DNA from: Elusimicrobiota bacterium
Lineage (GTDB): Bacteria > Elusimicrobiota > UBA5214 > JBBAAG01
Reading direction: 5' to 3'
Assembly: GCA_041658405.1 (NCBI GenBank)
Contig: JBBAAG010000037.1
Coordinates: 1-28,009 of the forward strand
Length of the DNA: 28,009 bases
This document shows, in pieces, positions 8,209-16,313 of this stretch (positions are counted from its first letter, which is position 1; each line of letters opens with the position of its first letter). Position numbers and translations under genes: made by a program. Below the pieces are notes generated by a model. That model ran no database searches and was not told the DNA's origin. It saw only the letters and a list, made by a program, of their open reading frames with translations.

Positions 8209-9276
8209 TTACCCATTCGCAAGTTCGTTGATTAACTCTTTTACTGATACTATTTTGTCACAGCGATGAGCATTTGCTCCAACAAAAACGAAGCCTTTAT
8301 CAACCTCACCGGTGACAGCATTAACCAGCGCTTCTGCGATACAGTACGGCGACTTACCCGGAACACATGTACGTAAACATTGGTACTGACACCTAAACTT
8401 AATCTCACCACGCTCTGATCTCTCAAGGAAACTATTATTAATCGCGCGGCCAGGCATACCAACCGGGCTTTTTATGATAACAATATCTTCAGGTTTACAC
8501 TCAAGATACTTTTGTTTGAATACCGGTGACGCATCGCATTCGTTGGTACATACAAACCGTGTTGCCATTTGCACTCCGCTTGCGCCAAGTTTCAATACCC
8601 GCACAATATCTTCATGAGTATAAATCCCGCCTGCTGCGATGACCGGAATATTTTTTCCGTACTTCTCACCCCACTCCTTTGCCACTTTTACGACATCAAC
8701 CACAATATCATCAATATTAGGCAACATCCCGGGTTCAAGTTGTTCAAACTTAAATCCCAGATGCCCTCCCGCTAACGGCCCTTCAACGATAAGTGCATCA
8801 GGTAAATAATCATGTTTCACCTTCCACATTTTACAGAGAACATGCGCAGCTTTCCCAGATGATACTATAGGCACAGCCTTAGTTTTTGTGTCTTTAACAT
8901 ACTTTGGGAGATTAGTCGGTAATCCCGCACCAGCAAGGATTAAATCTATCTTTGACCTCACCGATTCCTGTACTAAAACTTCGTAGTTAGTCAAAGCCAC
9001 CATGATATTCACCGCCAATGCGCCTTTACCCTCACTGATTTCACGCGCACGACGGATTTCATAGCGTAATGCCCGGATGTCCGCTTCCTGGAAACCCTTC
9101 ATACTATTATGACTGGTCCATCCGCCAATCAGCGCCGCAGAGATAGTACCCACACACCCTTCCCTCGCAACCGCACCCGCGAGTGAAGCCAATGATACAC
9201 GTACACCCATACCGCCTTGAATTATCGGAGGCGATATAACGAGATCACCAATCTTAAGTTCCGGTAGTTTTTCCAT
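8209..9276 (-). CDS. nitronate monooxygenase-like FMN-dependent oxidoreductase
   Basis: This 355-residue TIM-barrel flavoprotein belongs to the nitronate monooxygenase / 2-nitropropane dioxygenase family, which also contains FabK. Visible features are PIIQGGMGV at about 17-25, EGPLAGGHLGF at 165-175 with the family's active-site His at H172, and the FMN phosphate-binding strand VIAAGGIYT and GASGVQMATRF at 212-241. Nitronate oxidation or enoyl-ACP reduction are both possible, and the sequence alone does not choose. A Cys cluster near the end (C296, C300, C304, C312) is not needed for the classic fold and might hold metal. The start ATG 9276 has AAAGGTG at 5 nt. It is probably monocistronic, with its own promoter at 9355-9383. 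Confidence 0.88.
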   Translation of the reverse strand: MEKLPELKIGDLVISPPIIQGGMGVRVSLASLAGAVAREGCVGTISAALIGGWTSHNSMKGFQEADIRALRYEIRRAREISEGKGALAVNIMVALTNYEVLVQESVRSKIDLILAGAGLPTNLPKYVKDTKTKAVPIVSSGKAAHVLCKMWKVKHDYLPDALIVEGPLAGGHLGFKFEQLEPGMLPNIDDIVVDVVKVAKEWGEKYGKNIPVIAAGGIYTHEDIVRVLKLGASGVQMATRFVCTNECDASPVFKQKYLECKPEDIVIIKSPVGMPGRAINNSFLERSERGEIKFRCQYQCLRTCVPGKSPYCIAEALVNAVTGEVDKGFVFVGANAHRCDKIVSVKELINELANG

Positions 9277-9354
9277 TTTTTCACCTTTACTTTATATATA
9301 ATTCTACCATTAACACATAATACCGCGCTACAGATTGTACTACTAAAAGTAAAA

Positions 9355-9383
9355 TATATACCATATCTCCAGTTTTTTTTCAA
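9355..9383 (-). promoter_or_regulatory. promoter of the nitronate monooxygenase-like gene
   Basis: On the minus strand TTGAAA (9383-9378) and TATATA (9360-9355) are 17 bases apart. A TG dinucleotide one base before the -10 box makes it an extended -10. Transcription would start about 70 nt before ATG 9276. The rest of the 9277-9414 spacer is AT-rich, and I see no clear terminator for the preceding polX gene. Confidence 0.6.
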
Positions 9384-9414
9384 GCACAATCTATTACTAA
9401 AATACTAACTATTA

Positions 9415-11154
9415 TTATTTCTTACTTTTAAAACTATCCTTCAATTCCGCAGCAGTCATGGTATTAACCACATCATTCACCTCTAACCATCCGCGTTGCG
9501 CAGTTGATAAACCTAATCCTAAATATTCCAATTGTTCCAAGCTATGGGCATCGGATCCTATTGTAACCCTCACCCCTAACTCCTTTGCGCGCATACAAAA
9601 AATATCGTTAATATCCAGCCTATAGGGATTAGCATTTAGTTCAAGCCAAGTCCCCGTACTTTTTGCGGATACCATAAGTTTTTCCATATCGACATTATAC
9701 GCTAAACGCTGCCCGAGCAACCTGCCTGTGGGATGCGAGATTGAATTAACGTATTTATTACCCATAGCACCCAATATCCTTGTGGTAATCTGTTCCTCAC
9801 TTTGCTGGAACCCTGTATGTATCGCAGCAATAACAAACTCGAACTGTTTTAAGACGTCATCAGGATAATCAAGTGTACCATCAGAAAGAATATCTACTTC
9901 AGTACCGGAAAAAACACGGATTTTATCACCAATTTTCTCATTGGTTTTATCTATCTCCTTAAGTTTCCTTTCTATATCCTTTACCAACAACCCATTTGCT
10001 ATACGTAAAGACTTAGAATGATCTGTTATAACCACCCATTTATACCCCAACTTAACAGCTTCCAGCGCAATATCCATCACACTATTTTTTCCGTCACTAT
10101 ACACGGAATGCACATGAAAATCACCTTTTATATCACCGGGTTCCACTAAAACTGGCAGTTTATGAGTCAATGCCGAAATAATTTCACTCCTGTTTTCCCG
10201 AAGTACCGGCGAAATATAATCCATACCTAACGCTTTATAAACATCATCCTCATTCTTAGCTGCGAGTTTAACACTCTTATTCCCTGCTTTGAACAACCCG
10301 TATTCGTTCAAAGTAAACCCGTTCTTCACTGCGTATTCACGAAGTACAACATTATGTTCCTTTGACCCGGTGAAGTATTGTAATGCCGCACCAAAACTGT
10401 CCAATCCCACCATCCTTAAATCCATCTGAACATTATTGGACGTTAAAACACTAACCTTTGTATCCCCGGTTGCGATAACACTTTTTACTACCGGTAACGC
10501 AGTGAACACATCAACCACATCCTTACTTCTTCCTTGTTCTACCGAACACAAAATATCAATATCCCCAATAGTTTCCTTGCGCCTGCGTAATGACCCTGCG
10601 TATTCCACCTTAAGGACAGCATCAATATTACTCAATACTTTTACTACCTGCTCAGCTAATTCTAACGCATCAGATAATAATAACCGTTTCCCCGCATCCT
10701 TCCGCAACTCAATCCCCTGCAAAATATTACTCACCATCTTCTCTTTGAACCCGGGAAAACCATCAAATTTTTTATTCTTCAACGCATTATACAACTCATC
10801 AACTGACTGGATTCCGAGTTTATCATAAACCAATTTCGTGCGTTTTGGACCCATCCCAGGAATCTTCAGGATTTCCAGTAACCCTGCAGGAACTTTATTG
10901 GTGAGCTCATCGATATACCCTACCCGTCCGGTATTAAGGTATTCCATTATTTTGTCAGCAATTCCTTTACCGATACCATCGAGTTTTAGCAACTCCTTCT
11001 CTCCGCCTTTAGCAACCTCCGCGATATCTTCCGGTAGGTCAGTAACTTTTTGTGCTGCTACTGCATACGCCTTGATTTTAAACTTATTCTCATTCAATAA
11101 CTGCAGGAGAGCAGATATTTCGTTCAAAACTTCAGTAACTTCACTGTTTTTCAT
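9415..11154 (-). CDS. polX: family X DNA polymerase with PHP domain (PolX)
   Basis: This 579-residue bacterial PolX has the usual length and order. The N-terminal 8-kDa-like and helix-hairpin-helix region includes LDGIGKGIADKI (58-69) and IPGMGPKRTKLVY (98-110). The nucleotidyltransferase core has GS at 187-188, D198-x-D200 as metal-binding acids, and a third Asp at D245 in QMDLRMV. YFTGSKEHN (260-268) is the usual nucleotide-binding segment. The C-terminal PHP domain has DFHVHSVYSDG (345-355), ITDHS, IAAIHTGF, SISHPTGR and IGSDAHS, all metal-ligand positions of an active PHP phosphoesterase with 3'-5' exonuclease or AP-site activity. Its role is gap filling in base excision repair. It begins 7 nt after the Memo gene, behind a modest TTAGG site. 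Confidence 0.96.
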   Translation of the reverse strand: MKNSEVTEVLNEISALLQLLNENKFKIKAYAVAAQKVTDLPEDIAEVAKGGEKELLKLDGIGKGIADKIMEYLNTGRVGYIDELTNKVPAGLLEILKIPGMGPKRTKLVYDKLGIQSVDELYNALKNKKFDGFPGFKEKMVSNILQGIELRKDAGKRLLLSDALELAEQVVKVLSNIDAVLKVEYAGSLRRRKETIGDIDILCSVEQGRSKDVVDVFTALPVVKSVIATGDTKVSVLTSNNVQMDLRMVGLDSFGAALQYFTGSKEHNVVLREYAVKNGFTLNEYGLFKAGNKSVKLAAKNEDDVYKALGMDYISPVLRENRSEIISALTHKLPVLVEPGDIKGDFHVHSVYSDGKNSVMDIALEAVKLGYKWVVITDHSKSLRIANGLLVKDIERKLKEIDKTNEKIGDKIRVFSGTEVDILSDGTLDYPDDVLKQFEFVIAAIHTGFQQSEEQITTRILGAMGNKYVNSISHPTGRLLGQRLAYNVDMEKLMVSAKSTGTWLELNANPYRLDINDIFCMRAKELGVRVTIGSDAHSLEQLEYLGLGLSTAQRGWLEVNDVVNTMTAAELKDSFKSKK

Positions 11155-11161
11155 TTAAGAC

Positions 11162-11962
11162 CTAATACACCACAGCACCGAGATACCCTACTACGACGTC
11201 ATAATCATGGGTTACATCCCCGCTGGTAGCGTGTTTCACGATTTCCACGTTCTTCGCTCCCATCTTCTTTGCAGTAATCAGCATAGCTGCAACGGGCCCG
11301 CTGCCACACATTGATATTTCATTATCCTCAATAACTTCAAGCATTTTTTTTGGATTCATTTTTGTTATTTGCTCAATTGCGAGTTTATCCTTTTCCTCGG
11401 CAACCTTTTGAGTTACATGATGGCTCATGTCAGTAGAAGCAATCACCACAACTTTTTTGGAAGTTGCTGCTATAACATCAGCAATTGCGTTGCCAATATC
11501 GTCGCATACATCAAAACTATAATCATAAAACGAAATTGGCACTATTTTTGACTCCGTAAACATATATTTGATAAAAGGCAACAGGACTTCTATAGAATGC
11601 TCCTGTAAATGCGCTAGTTTATCAGCTTTCAATACTCCTGCGCAAGCAAGTAATTTATCCGCAAACACTTCATCTGTTTGCACAATACCCGACGGTGTAT
11701 CCCATCCGCCTTCCGGCAAAATACTTACGCTTTCCCCTAGCCCGGTATGGTTGGGTGATAGAATAACGAACGTTTCAGGCGGTTCAATCCCGCTGAAAAC
11801 TTCACCCATAATTTTCCCGGAAAACATCCATCCCGCATGAGGAATAATACATCCTATCACTTCCCTCTTTTTTGCGTCGGGAATAATATAATTCTTAACC
11901 GCACCTTTTACTGAAGGATACCAACTTCCGGCATACATTGCTTTCCTTATAAATCCTGCCAT
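11162..11962 (-). CDS. amrB: Memo family (AmmeMemoRadiSam protein B-like) protein
   Basis: This is a 266-residue Memo homologue, full length for the family, whose fold resembles extradiol ring-cleaving dioxygenases. Residues matching the human MEMO1 metal and active-site set are present: H42 in IPHAGW, H72 in SPNHTGLG, H181 in DMSHHV and C219 in MCGSGP. The tail DYDVVVGYLGAVVY is typical. The biochemical function of bacterial Memo proteins is not settled. They often occur with an AMMECR1 protein and a radical SAM enzyme. Here no AMMECR1 gene is present in the window. The next gene upstream is an endonuclease V-like protein, and beyond it lies a radical SAM gene. The start ATG 11962 has GGAGGG at 7 nt. 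Confidence 0.92.
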   Translation of the reverse strand: MAGFIRKAMYAGSWYPSVKGAVKNYIIPDAKKREVIGCIIPHAGWMFSGKIMGEVFSGIEPPETFVILSPNHTGLGESVSILPEGGWDTPSGIVQTDEVFADKLLACAGVLKADKLAHLQEHSIEVLLPFIKYMFTESKIVPISFYDYSFDVCDDIGNAIADVIAATSKKVVVIASTDMSHHVTQKVAEEKDKLAIEQITKMNPKKMLEVIEDNEISMCGSGPVAAMLITAKKMGAKNVEIVKHATSGDVTHDYDVVVGYLGAVVY

Positions 11963-11995
11963 TACAATACCCTCCGTGCAATCAATTTGTTTATG

Positions 11996-12718
11996 CTAAT
12001 CATTCTCAAATTCAGCCATGTGTCCAACCATATTTTTCACTACTTCCCTCGCTGACCGTAACGGTTCCGGTAAACGGTTTTTTTTGCAGCAACGTATAAC
12101 CATATCCGACGCAAGTTCAAGAGTAACCATATTACCCGCAGAAACATATATGGGTTTAGTTTTATCTTTAGCCGTAAGCGCGTATCCTATCACCTGACCT
12201 ACAGCATCTTTGATAAATGTATACCCGCCTTTAACCGGTGGCGGATCTTCTGCCTCACCGAACAACAACTTATTCGCGCATCCGATGGTCGGTATTCCAC
12301 CTAGAATCCCGAGATGCGTAGCGATACCCATAGCCCGTGGATGCGCGTATCCATGCCCATGAACAAATGTTATTTCAGGCACAGTTTCCAACTTCTGCAT
12401 ACATTCAATAATAACAGGCAGATGCGCAAATGCAAGGAATTCAGCACTATACGGCGTCATCCAGTCAAACTCGCGGATAATAACCTGATGTTCCGCAATC
12501 ACCATTCCTTTTGCATAGTCCAAAACTACCACTCCACCGGCAATCAGTAAACGTTCTGTCTGTACTACGCACGCATACGTTCCACCGATAAAATTAATTT
12601 CTTCGGGAGTACTGAATCTATCAAACTTCTGAATTTCAAGCCTCAACCTGTTTTGTACCGCCACAGCGTCGTCAGGTTCAAGATTCCATGAATGACTTTT
12701 TTGAAAAATAATGCCCAT
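11996..12718 (-). CDS. endonuclease V family protein with altered catalytic site
   Basis: This 240-residue protein aligns along its whole length with endonuclease V, which nicks DNA or RNA near inosine. Shared blocks include FVHGHGYAHPR (118-128), ATHLGILGGIPTIG (133-146) and KNRLPEPLR (213-221). The three metal-binding acids of the E. coli enzyme are all replaced by my alignment: D35 by T47 (IGGTYAC), E89 by H99 (FLAFAHLP) and D110 by H120 (FVHGHG). K139 is replaced by N149. Normal Mg-dependent cleavage is therefore unlikely. Two new His residues may bind a different metal or make it a binding-only protein. ATG 12718 has GGAG at 8 nt and lies 2 nt after the radical SAM stop, so it is preferred over 12739. 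It should not be annotated as an active nfi repair gene. Confidence 0.85.
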   Translation of the reverse strand: MGIIFQKSHSWNLEPDDAVAVQNRLRLEIQKFDRFSTPEEINFIGGTYACVVQTERLLIAGGVVVLDYAKGMVIAEHQVIIREFDWMTPYSAEFLAFAHLPVIIECMQKLETVPEITFVHGHGYAHPRAMGIATHLGILGGIPTIGCANKLLFGEAEDPPPVKGGYTFIKDAVGQVIGYALTAKDKTKPIYVSAGNMVTLELASDMVIRCCKKNRLPEPLRSAREVVKNMVGHMAEFEND

Positions 12719-12720
12719 AC

Positions 12721-13710
12721 TCACAACTCCTGCCGCCATCCGTTTTCTAACAACAACTCATCCGCAACTGACAGTATACTATCATATTCTTCCTGTGTTA
12801 ACCTCCGCTGCAATTCTGTATATGCTTCAGCCTTATACGCAGGATGGTACTGTGCCATCAGACTTATGTACATTTTTGGAGACAACTCTTCCGCAATAAA
12901 TTTTAGCGCGGCTTCAGAATTTCCCTGATTTCCCGGTAAAACTAAATGCCGGACAATCATTCCCCGCATTACATTACCGCTGCTATCCAGTTTAAGACTG
13001 TCTCCTACCTGGCGATACATCTCTTTCAACACAAGCTTATTATTCTCAACATAATTATTTACACCGGAATACTTACCCGCCAAAACATTGTCTGTATACT
13101 TTATATCCGGCAGATAAACATCAACAATATTTTCAAGAAGTTTTATTACCTTAACTGAATCATACCCGCTGGTGTTATAAACCAATGGCACCCGTAACCC
13201 TTTTTCCCGCGCAAGTACCAGAGCCTCAACCATCTGCGCAGTTACGTGTGTGGGGGTAACCAAATTAATATTATGCACCCCGCGTCCCTGGAGTTCAACC
13301 ATATACTTTGCTAACTCATCAGATGTAACTTTTTTACCGTTACCCATTTGGCTTATAGGATAATTTTGACAGAAAACACAATGTAGGTTGCAGTTTGTAA
13401 AGAACACAGTCCCTGACCCTTTGACACCAGAAACCGGCGGTTCTTCACCGGTATGAACGTTATAACTTGACACAGCAGCATTACGCCCTGACCGACAAAC
13501 ACCGTGTTCATCTTTTAAACGATTGACCCCGCACTTTCTTGGGCATAACTCACAATGTTCCATATACGCCATCAATCTATCACGCACTTGTTTTAGGTCA
13601 GATAAAGATATCCGCAGATACGATGGACGGTATTGTTTCTTGAAAGACGCGTTACCTTGCTGTGTTTTCACTATTGTTACCGCCACGTTTTCTGTATTGT
13701 TGCATAGCAT
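12721..13710 (-). CDS. PflA-like radical SAM protein (COG1313/PflX type)
   Basis: This radical SAM enzyme of up to 329 residues has the cluster motif C107-x3-C111-x2-C114 in TNCNLHCVFCQNY. An N-terminal Cys set precedes it: C53, C56, C60 in HCELCPRKCGVNR, and C72. The FTNC...CQNYPIS core and GEEPPVSGVKGSG (88-100) resemble the pyruvate formate-lyase-activase-like COG1313 group more than classical AmrS (COG1180). Its substrate is unknown. The first ATG (13710) lies 59 nt inside the DUF2062 gene. A GTG at 13671 with GGCGG at 8 nt would shorten the overlap and still keep the conserved YRPSYL start region, so the N-terminus is uncertain. It is followed at 2 nt by the EndoV-like gene and then the Memo gene, an arrangement that suggests a shared pathway. 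Confidence 0.87.
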   Translation of the reverse strand: MLCNNTENVAVTIVKTQQGNASFKKQYRPSYLRISLSDLKQVRDRLMAYMEHCELCPRKCGVNRLKDEHGVCRSGRNAAVSSYNVHTGEEPPVSGVKGSGTVFFTNCNLHCVFCQNYPISQMGNGKKVTSDELAKYMVELQGRGVHNINLVTPTHVTAQMVEALVLAREKGLRVPLVYNTSGYDSVKVIKLLENIVDVYLPDIKYTDNVLAGKYSGVNNYVENNKLVLKEMYRQVGDSLKLDSSGNVMRGMIVRHLVLPGNQGNSEAALKFIAEELSPKMYISLMAQYHPAYKAEAYTELQRRLTQEEYDSILSVADELLLENGWRQEL

Positions 13711-14113
13711 AACTCACAATATAATACGAAACAACGAACAAAATAATCGCATTAACAAAACTTCCAATCACCAGCTGCCAGCTCATATCTAATAAGCCAG
13801 AAAAACTTTTTGGTATAACAAACCCCTGACTGTTCCCGGGTTTGATAACCAATGTTCCAACCCAGTAGTTGAACCCATAAACAAATATCCCGGTGAACGG
13901 GTTCACCAGTAACGTTCCTGCGTAAGTGGATACTGGATTAATTTTTAATACCGGGCATAACGCCAGCGCAGCTACCATCCCAATACCAAATGTCGGTAGG
14001 ACGGAAAGAAATAATCCAATCGCAAACCCCAGCGCGATCCCGTGCACAGAATCGTTTAATACCAAAACTTTCCGAACATTTTCTTTTACAGTATCCCATA
14101 ACGGTTTGTTCAT
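13652..14113 (-). CDS. DUF2062 domain membrane protein
   Basis: This 153-residue protein matches DUF2062: an amphipathic N-terminus, the segment GIALGFAIGLFLSVLPTFGI with its conserved small residues, then further membrane helices with NPFTGIFVYGFNYWVG. Three or four membrane segments are likely. The function of the family is unknown. It is often found near glycosyltransferases or in envelope operons. There is no strong ribosome site before ATG 14113. Its 3' end overlaps the possible start of the radical SAM gene. Confidence 0.85.
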   Translation of the reverse strand: MNKPLWDTVKENVRKVLVLNDSVHGIALGFAIGLFLSVLPTFGIGMVAALALCPVLKINPVSTYAGTLLVNPFTGIFVYGFNYWVGTLVIKPGNSQGFVIPKSFSGLLDMSWQLVIGSFVNAIILFVVSYYIVSYAMQQYRKRGGNNSENTAR

Positions 14114-14138
14114 ATTCTGTTTTTGTTAAATACTATTT

Positions 14139-14753
14139 TTAAAACGGCCTAATATTTATAGACTTAACAGCCATCGCCCATATCGTCGATAGTATTATGA
14201 CGCCAACAATTGTGATCAACAAAAATAATGCGGTAATAACTGCAGCGGGAATACTTATTACCCCTACTGCACGCAGATATGATACTCCGTGTATGCTACT
14301 TATGCTGATCAATTGCAGGTTTATCATCCAAAGTATCAAACATAACATCAGTATCATAAATAATAACACCCCATACCCCGATGGAACCATTAAAGAGATA
14401 AATCCTGCTGGAATACTAAACACCAGCGGGAACGTTGAAAACATAACAGCGTTGAACATCCCGACTGCTTTACCTTTGCCATTAAGAATTTCAGCGGTAA
14501 AATTCAGGATTAACGACCATAAAAGAATCAACACTACGGTTACGATATACCTAAACCCCGTGAATGCGGAAATAAACAATACACCTTCTTCGCGATTCAT
14601 ACCTAATACTACCGGAATTGATACCATACTTGTAAATACTGAGAATAACAATAAAAGGAATGCCCATCCACTTAGCTTACTTTTCCCGGCAAGGCTATCA
14701 AAAAACGTTTTTGGTATTAAAATAATATCGTACACAAAATCTATGATATTCAT
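14139..14753 (-). CDS. Yip1 family integral membrane protein
   Basis: This 204-residue protein begins with a short amphipathic region (PKTFFDSLAGKSKLSGWAFLL) typical of bacterial Yip1-domain proteins and has about five hydrophobic helices. A basic or polar loop after the third helix (LNGKGKAVGMFNAVMFSTFP) also fits. No enzyme motif is present. It starts 12 nt after the sppA stop with only a weak site, so it depends on the same transcript. The role is unknown, possibly in membrane organisation. Confidence 0.75.
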   Translation of the reverse strand: MNIIDFVYDIILIPKTFFDSLAGKSKLSGWAFLLLLFSVFTSMVSIPVVLGMNREEGVLFISAFTGFRYIVTVVLILLWSLILNFTAEILNGKGKAVGMFNAVMFSTFPLVFSIPAGFISLMVPSGYGVLLFMILMLCLILWMINLQLISISSIHGVSYLRAVGVISIPAAVITALFLLITIVGVIILSTIWAMAVKSINIRPF

Positions 14754-14765
14754 ATTTGACTCAAT

Positions 14766-15731
14766 TCAATAATACATCTTATATGCAAGCCTAAACCCGT
14801 CAACTGCACCGACTTTTTGCAGGACATCATTACGGCTTGACATACTCAACATATCCATAAACTGCTCCCATGGTTCGCTATCCGTCACTACTCTTGGCTC
14901 ACCCTTAATCCCTGCGAGCGCCGCTGCGATTTGAATTGCATCATCACCACTCCCAAGTTCATCAACCAACCCAACAGATTTTGCTTGTTCACCGGTAAAT
15001 ATTCTGCCATCCGCAAGATTCACAAGTTTATCTTTCTCAATCCCCCGCCCTGTAGATACGGCATTAAGAAACTGGTTGTATGTACTATCAATCATCTCCT
15101 GTAAAAGTTTGCGTTCATCTTCAGTCATCTGTCTGGAATAATTACCGATATCCTTCATCTTACCGCTTTTTATGGTATCAATTTTGATCCCTACTTTTTT
15201 TAGTAACCCCTCAACATTACCTAATTCCATTATTACTCCGATAGAACCTACCATACTGCCTGGATTAGCAATAATCTTATCTGCCGCACAGGCAACATAA
15301 TATCCGCCGGAAGCTGAAATATCACCGGTGGATGCCACAACTTTTTTCCCTGCTTTCTTCAATTTTTGCACAGCGCTATATATTTCCTGTACCGCCCCTA
15401 CTGTCCCGCCTGGTGAGTTTATACGCAAAACCACAGCCTTAATATCAGAACGGTTTTTAAAAGCTTCAATTTTCTTTAGTACCCTCCCTGAATCGTTGGG
15501 TGAGAACCCCATATCCCGCGAGTCAAATTGTATAGTACCGTTTATGGTAACCACGCCGATGCCATTATTCCCAGAAAACTGTGCGGCATTAGCAACTCCG
15601 CCGGCACTTTTTCCGTCCTTAACTTTGTTTACACTACTTTTATCCCCGGGTTTAAGTATAACCACTAAGCCCAGAATAACAGATACAGCGTAGAGGCCGA
15701 TTACCAGATAACTAAACACCTTTTTGTCCAT
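14766..15731 (-). CDS. sppA: signal peptide peptidase SppA-like (S49 family)
   Basis: This 321-residue short-form S49 peptidase has one N-terminal membrane anchor (residues about 7-26) and an extracytoplasmic catalytic domain. INSPGGTVGAVQEIY (105-119) and GDISASGGYYVACAADKI (136-153) are signature segments. The nucleophile is predicted as S141. The general base is K193 in SGKMKDIG, 52 residues later, the same spacing as the Ser/Lys pair of Bacillus SppA. It would degrade cleaved signal peptides or short membrane-bound peptides. The start ATG 15731 has a strong GGAAGGGAAG site. A secreted hypothetical gene precedes it and a Yip1 gene follows. Confidence 0.93.
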   Translation of the reverse strand: MDKKVFSYLVIGLYAVSVILGLVVILKPGDKSSVNKVKDGKSAGGVANAAQFSGNNGIGVVTINGTIQFDSRDMGFSPNDSGRVLKKIEAFKNRSDIKAVVLRINSPGGTVGAVQEIYSAVQKLKKAGKKVVASTGDISASGGYYVACAADKIIANPGSMVGSIGVIMELGNVEGLLKKVGIKIDTIKSGKMKDIGNYSRQMTEDERKLLQEMIDSTYNQFLNAVSTGRGIEKDKLVNLADGRIFTGEQAKSVGLVDELGSGDDAIQIAAALAGIKGEPRVVTDSEPWEQFMDMLSMSSRNDVLQKVGAVDGFRLAYKMYY

Positions 15732-15753
15732 TAACTTCCCTTCCTTAACTAAA

Positions 15754-16239
15754 TTATTCCGTAATAACTTTGTATGTTGTAGTACTTAAGATAACACTAT
15801 CCTTCCTTGCCATTAACTTTGCACGTATACCCACAGCTTCCTTCAACACTTCCTTATAATCAAGTTTATACGTTCCTGAGATACTCTCAAACTTTTTGTT
15901 TTTCTCGCGTAACACAACTATATCCTTGACTGTATTTTTACTCATCCGGGAAATCACAAACATTTGCGTTAGCTCAGAGTATCCATATCCTGACTGAAAC
16001 AATTTTTGGACATACTCAGGCTCCGCACCGAATTCCTTTGAGAGAAGATAACAGTATTTATTCCATACTCGCGGAGGTTCATCCTTTTTTTTGTCATCAC
16101 TGTACGATAATTCACCTGGCGAAACCACTGCACCGTACTCAAACTCTACTGCATGGATGGTAAACACACACATCCCACAGAGCATCAGTGTGAGTAAACA
16201 TACAATTGCTGTATCAGCAGATAAAATCTTTTTTATCAT
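15754..16239 (-). CDS. secreted hypothetical protein
   Basis: This is a 161-residue protein that I do not recognise. It has a signal peptide (MIKKI, hydrophobic stretch to about residue 29, cleavage probably after IHA), then a Lys/Glu-rich mature part with no repeats. The mature part contains a YCYLLSKEFGAEPEYVQKLF segment and a SGYGYSELTQMFVISRMS segment that read as short helices. The second resembles helical repeats found in unannotated envelope proteins of Elusimicrobia-type genomes, but that is an impression only. It is the first gene of the minus-strand run and precedes sppA by 22 nt. Confidence 0.65.
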   Translation of the reverse strand: MIKKILSADTAIVCLLTLMLCGMCVFTIHAVEFEYGAVVSPGELSYSDDKKKDEPPRVWNKYCYLLSKEFGAEPEYVQKLFQSGYGYSELTQMFVISRMSKNTVKDIVVLREKNKKFESISGTYKLDYKEVLKEAVGIRAKLMARKDSVILSTTTYKVITE

Positions 16240-16313
16240 AACATCTTAAAATTATACAAGATTTATTATTATAATAGAGAAGTAAATATAAGCTAATTAT
16301 CAAGGGTATCCGG
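16240..16313. promoter_or_regulatory. divergent promoter region
   Basis: This 74-base AT-rich gap separates two divergent genes. There is a TATAAT on the minus strand (16256-16251), about 12 nt before the secreted protein start, and another on the plus strand (16270-16275), about 38 nt before the TTG start of the membrane protein. Neither has a good -35 box at 17 bases, so only the -10 elements are supported. Because the two boxes lie only 13 bases apart, initiation in the two directions would compete. Confidence 0.4.

Noticed and set aside
11162..13710. Classical AmmeMemoRadiSam locus
   Set aside because: The radical SAM gene resembles COG1313 more than AmrS, and no AMMECR1 gene is present. 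Only the Memo gene fits the classical set.
14197..14772. 191-codon plus-strand ORF antisense to the Yip1 gene
   Set aside because: It mirrors a hydrophobic membrane gene, which often leaves long antisense frames. It shows no domain and has no ribosome site.
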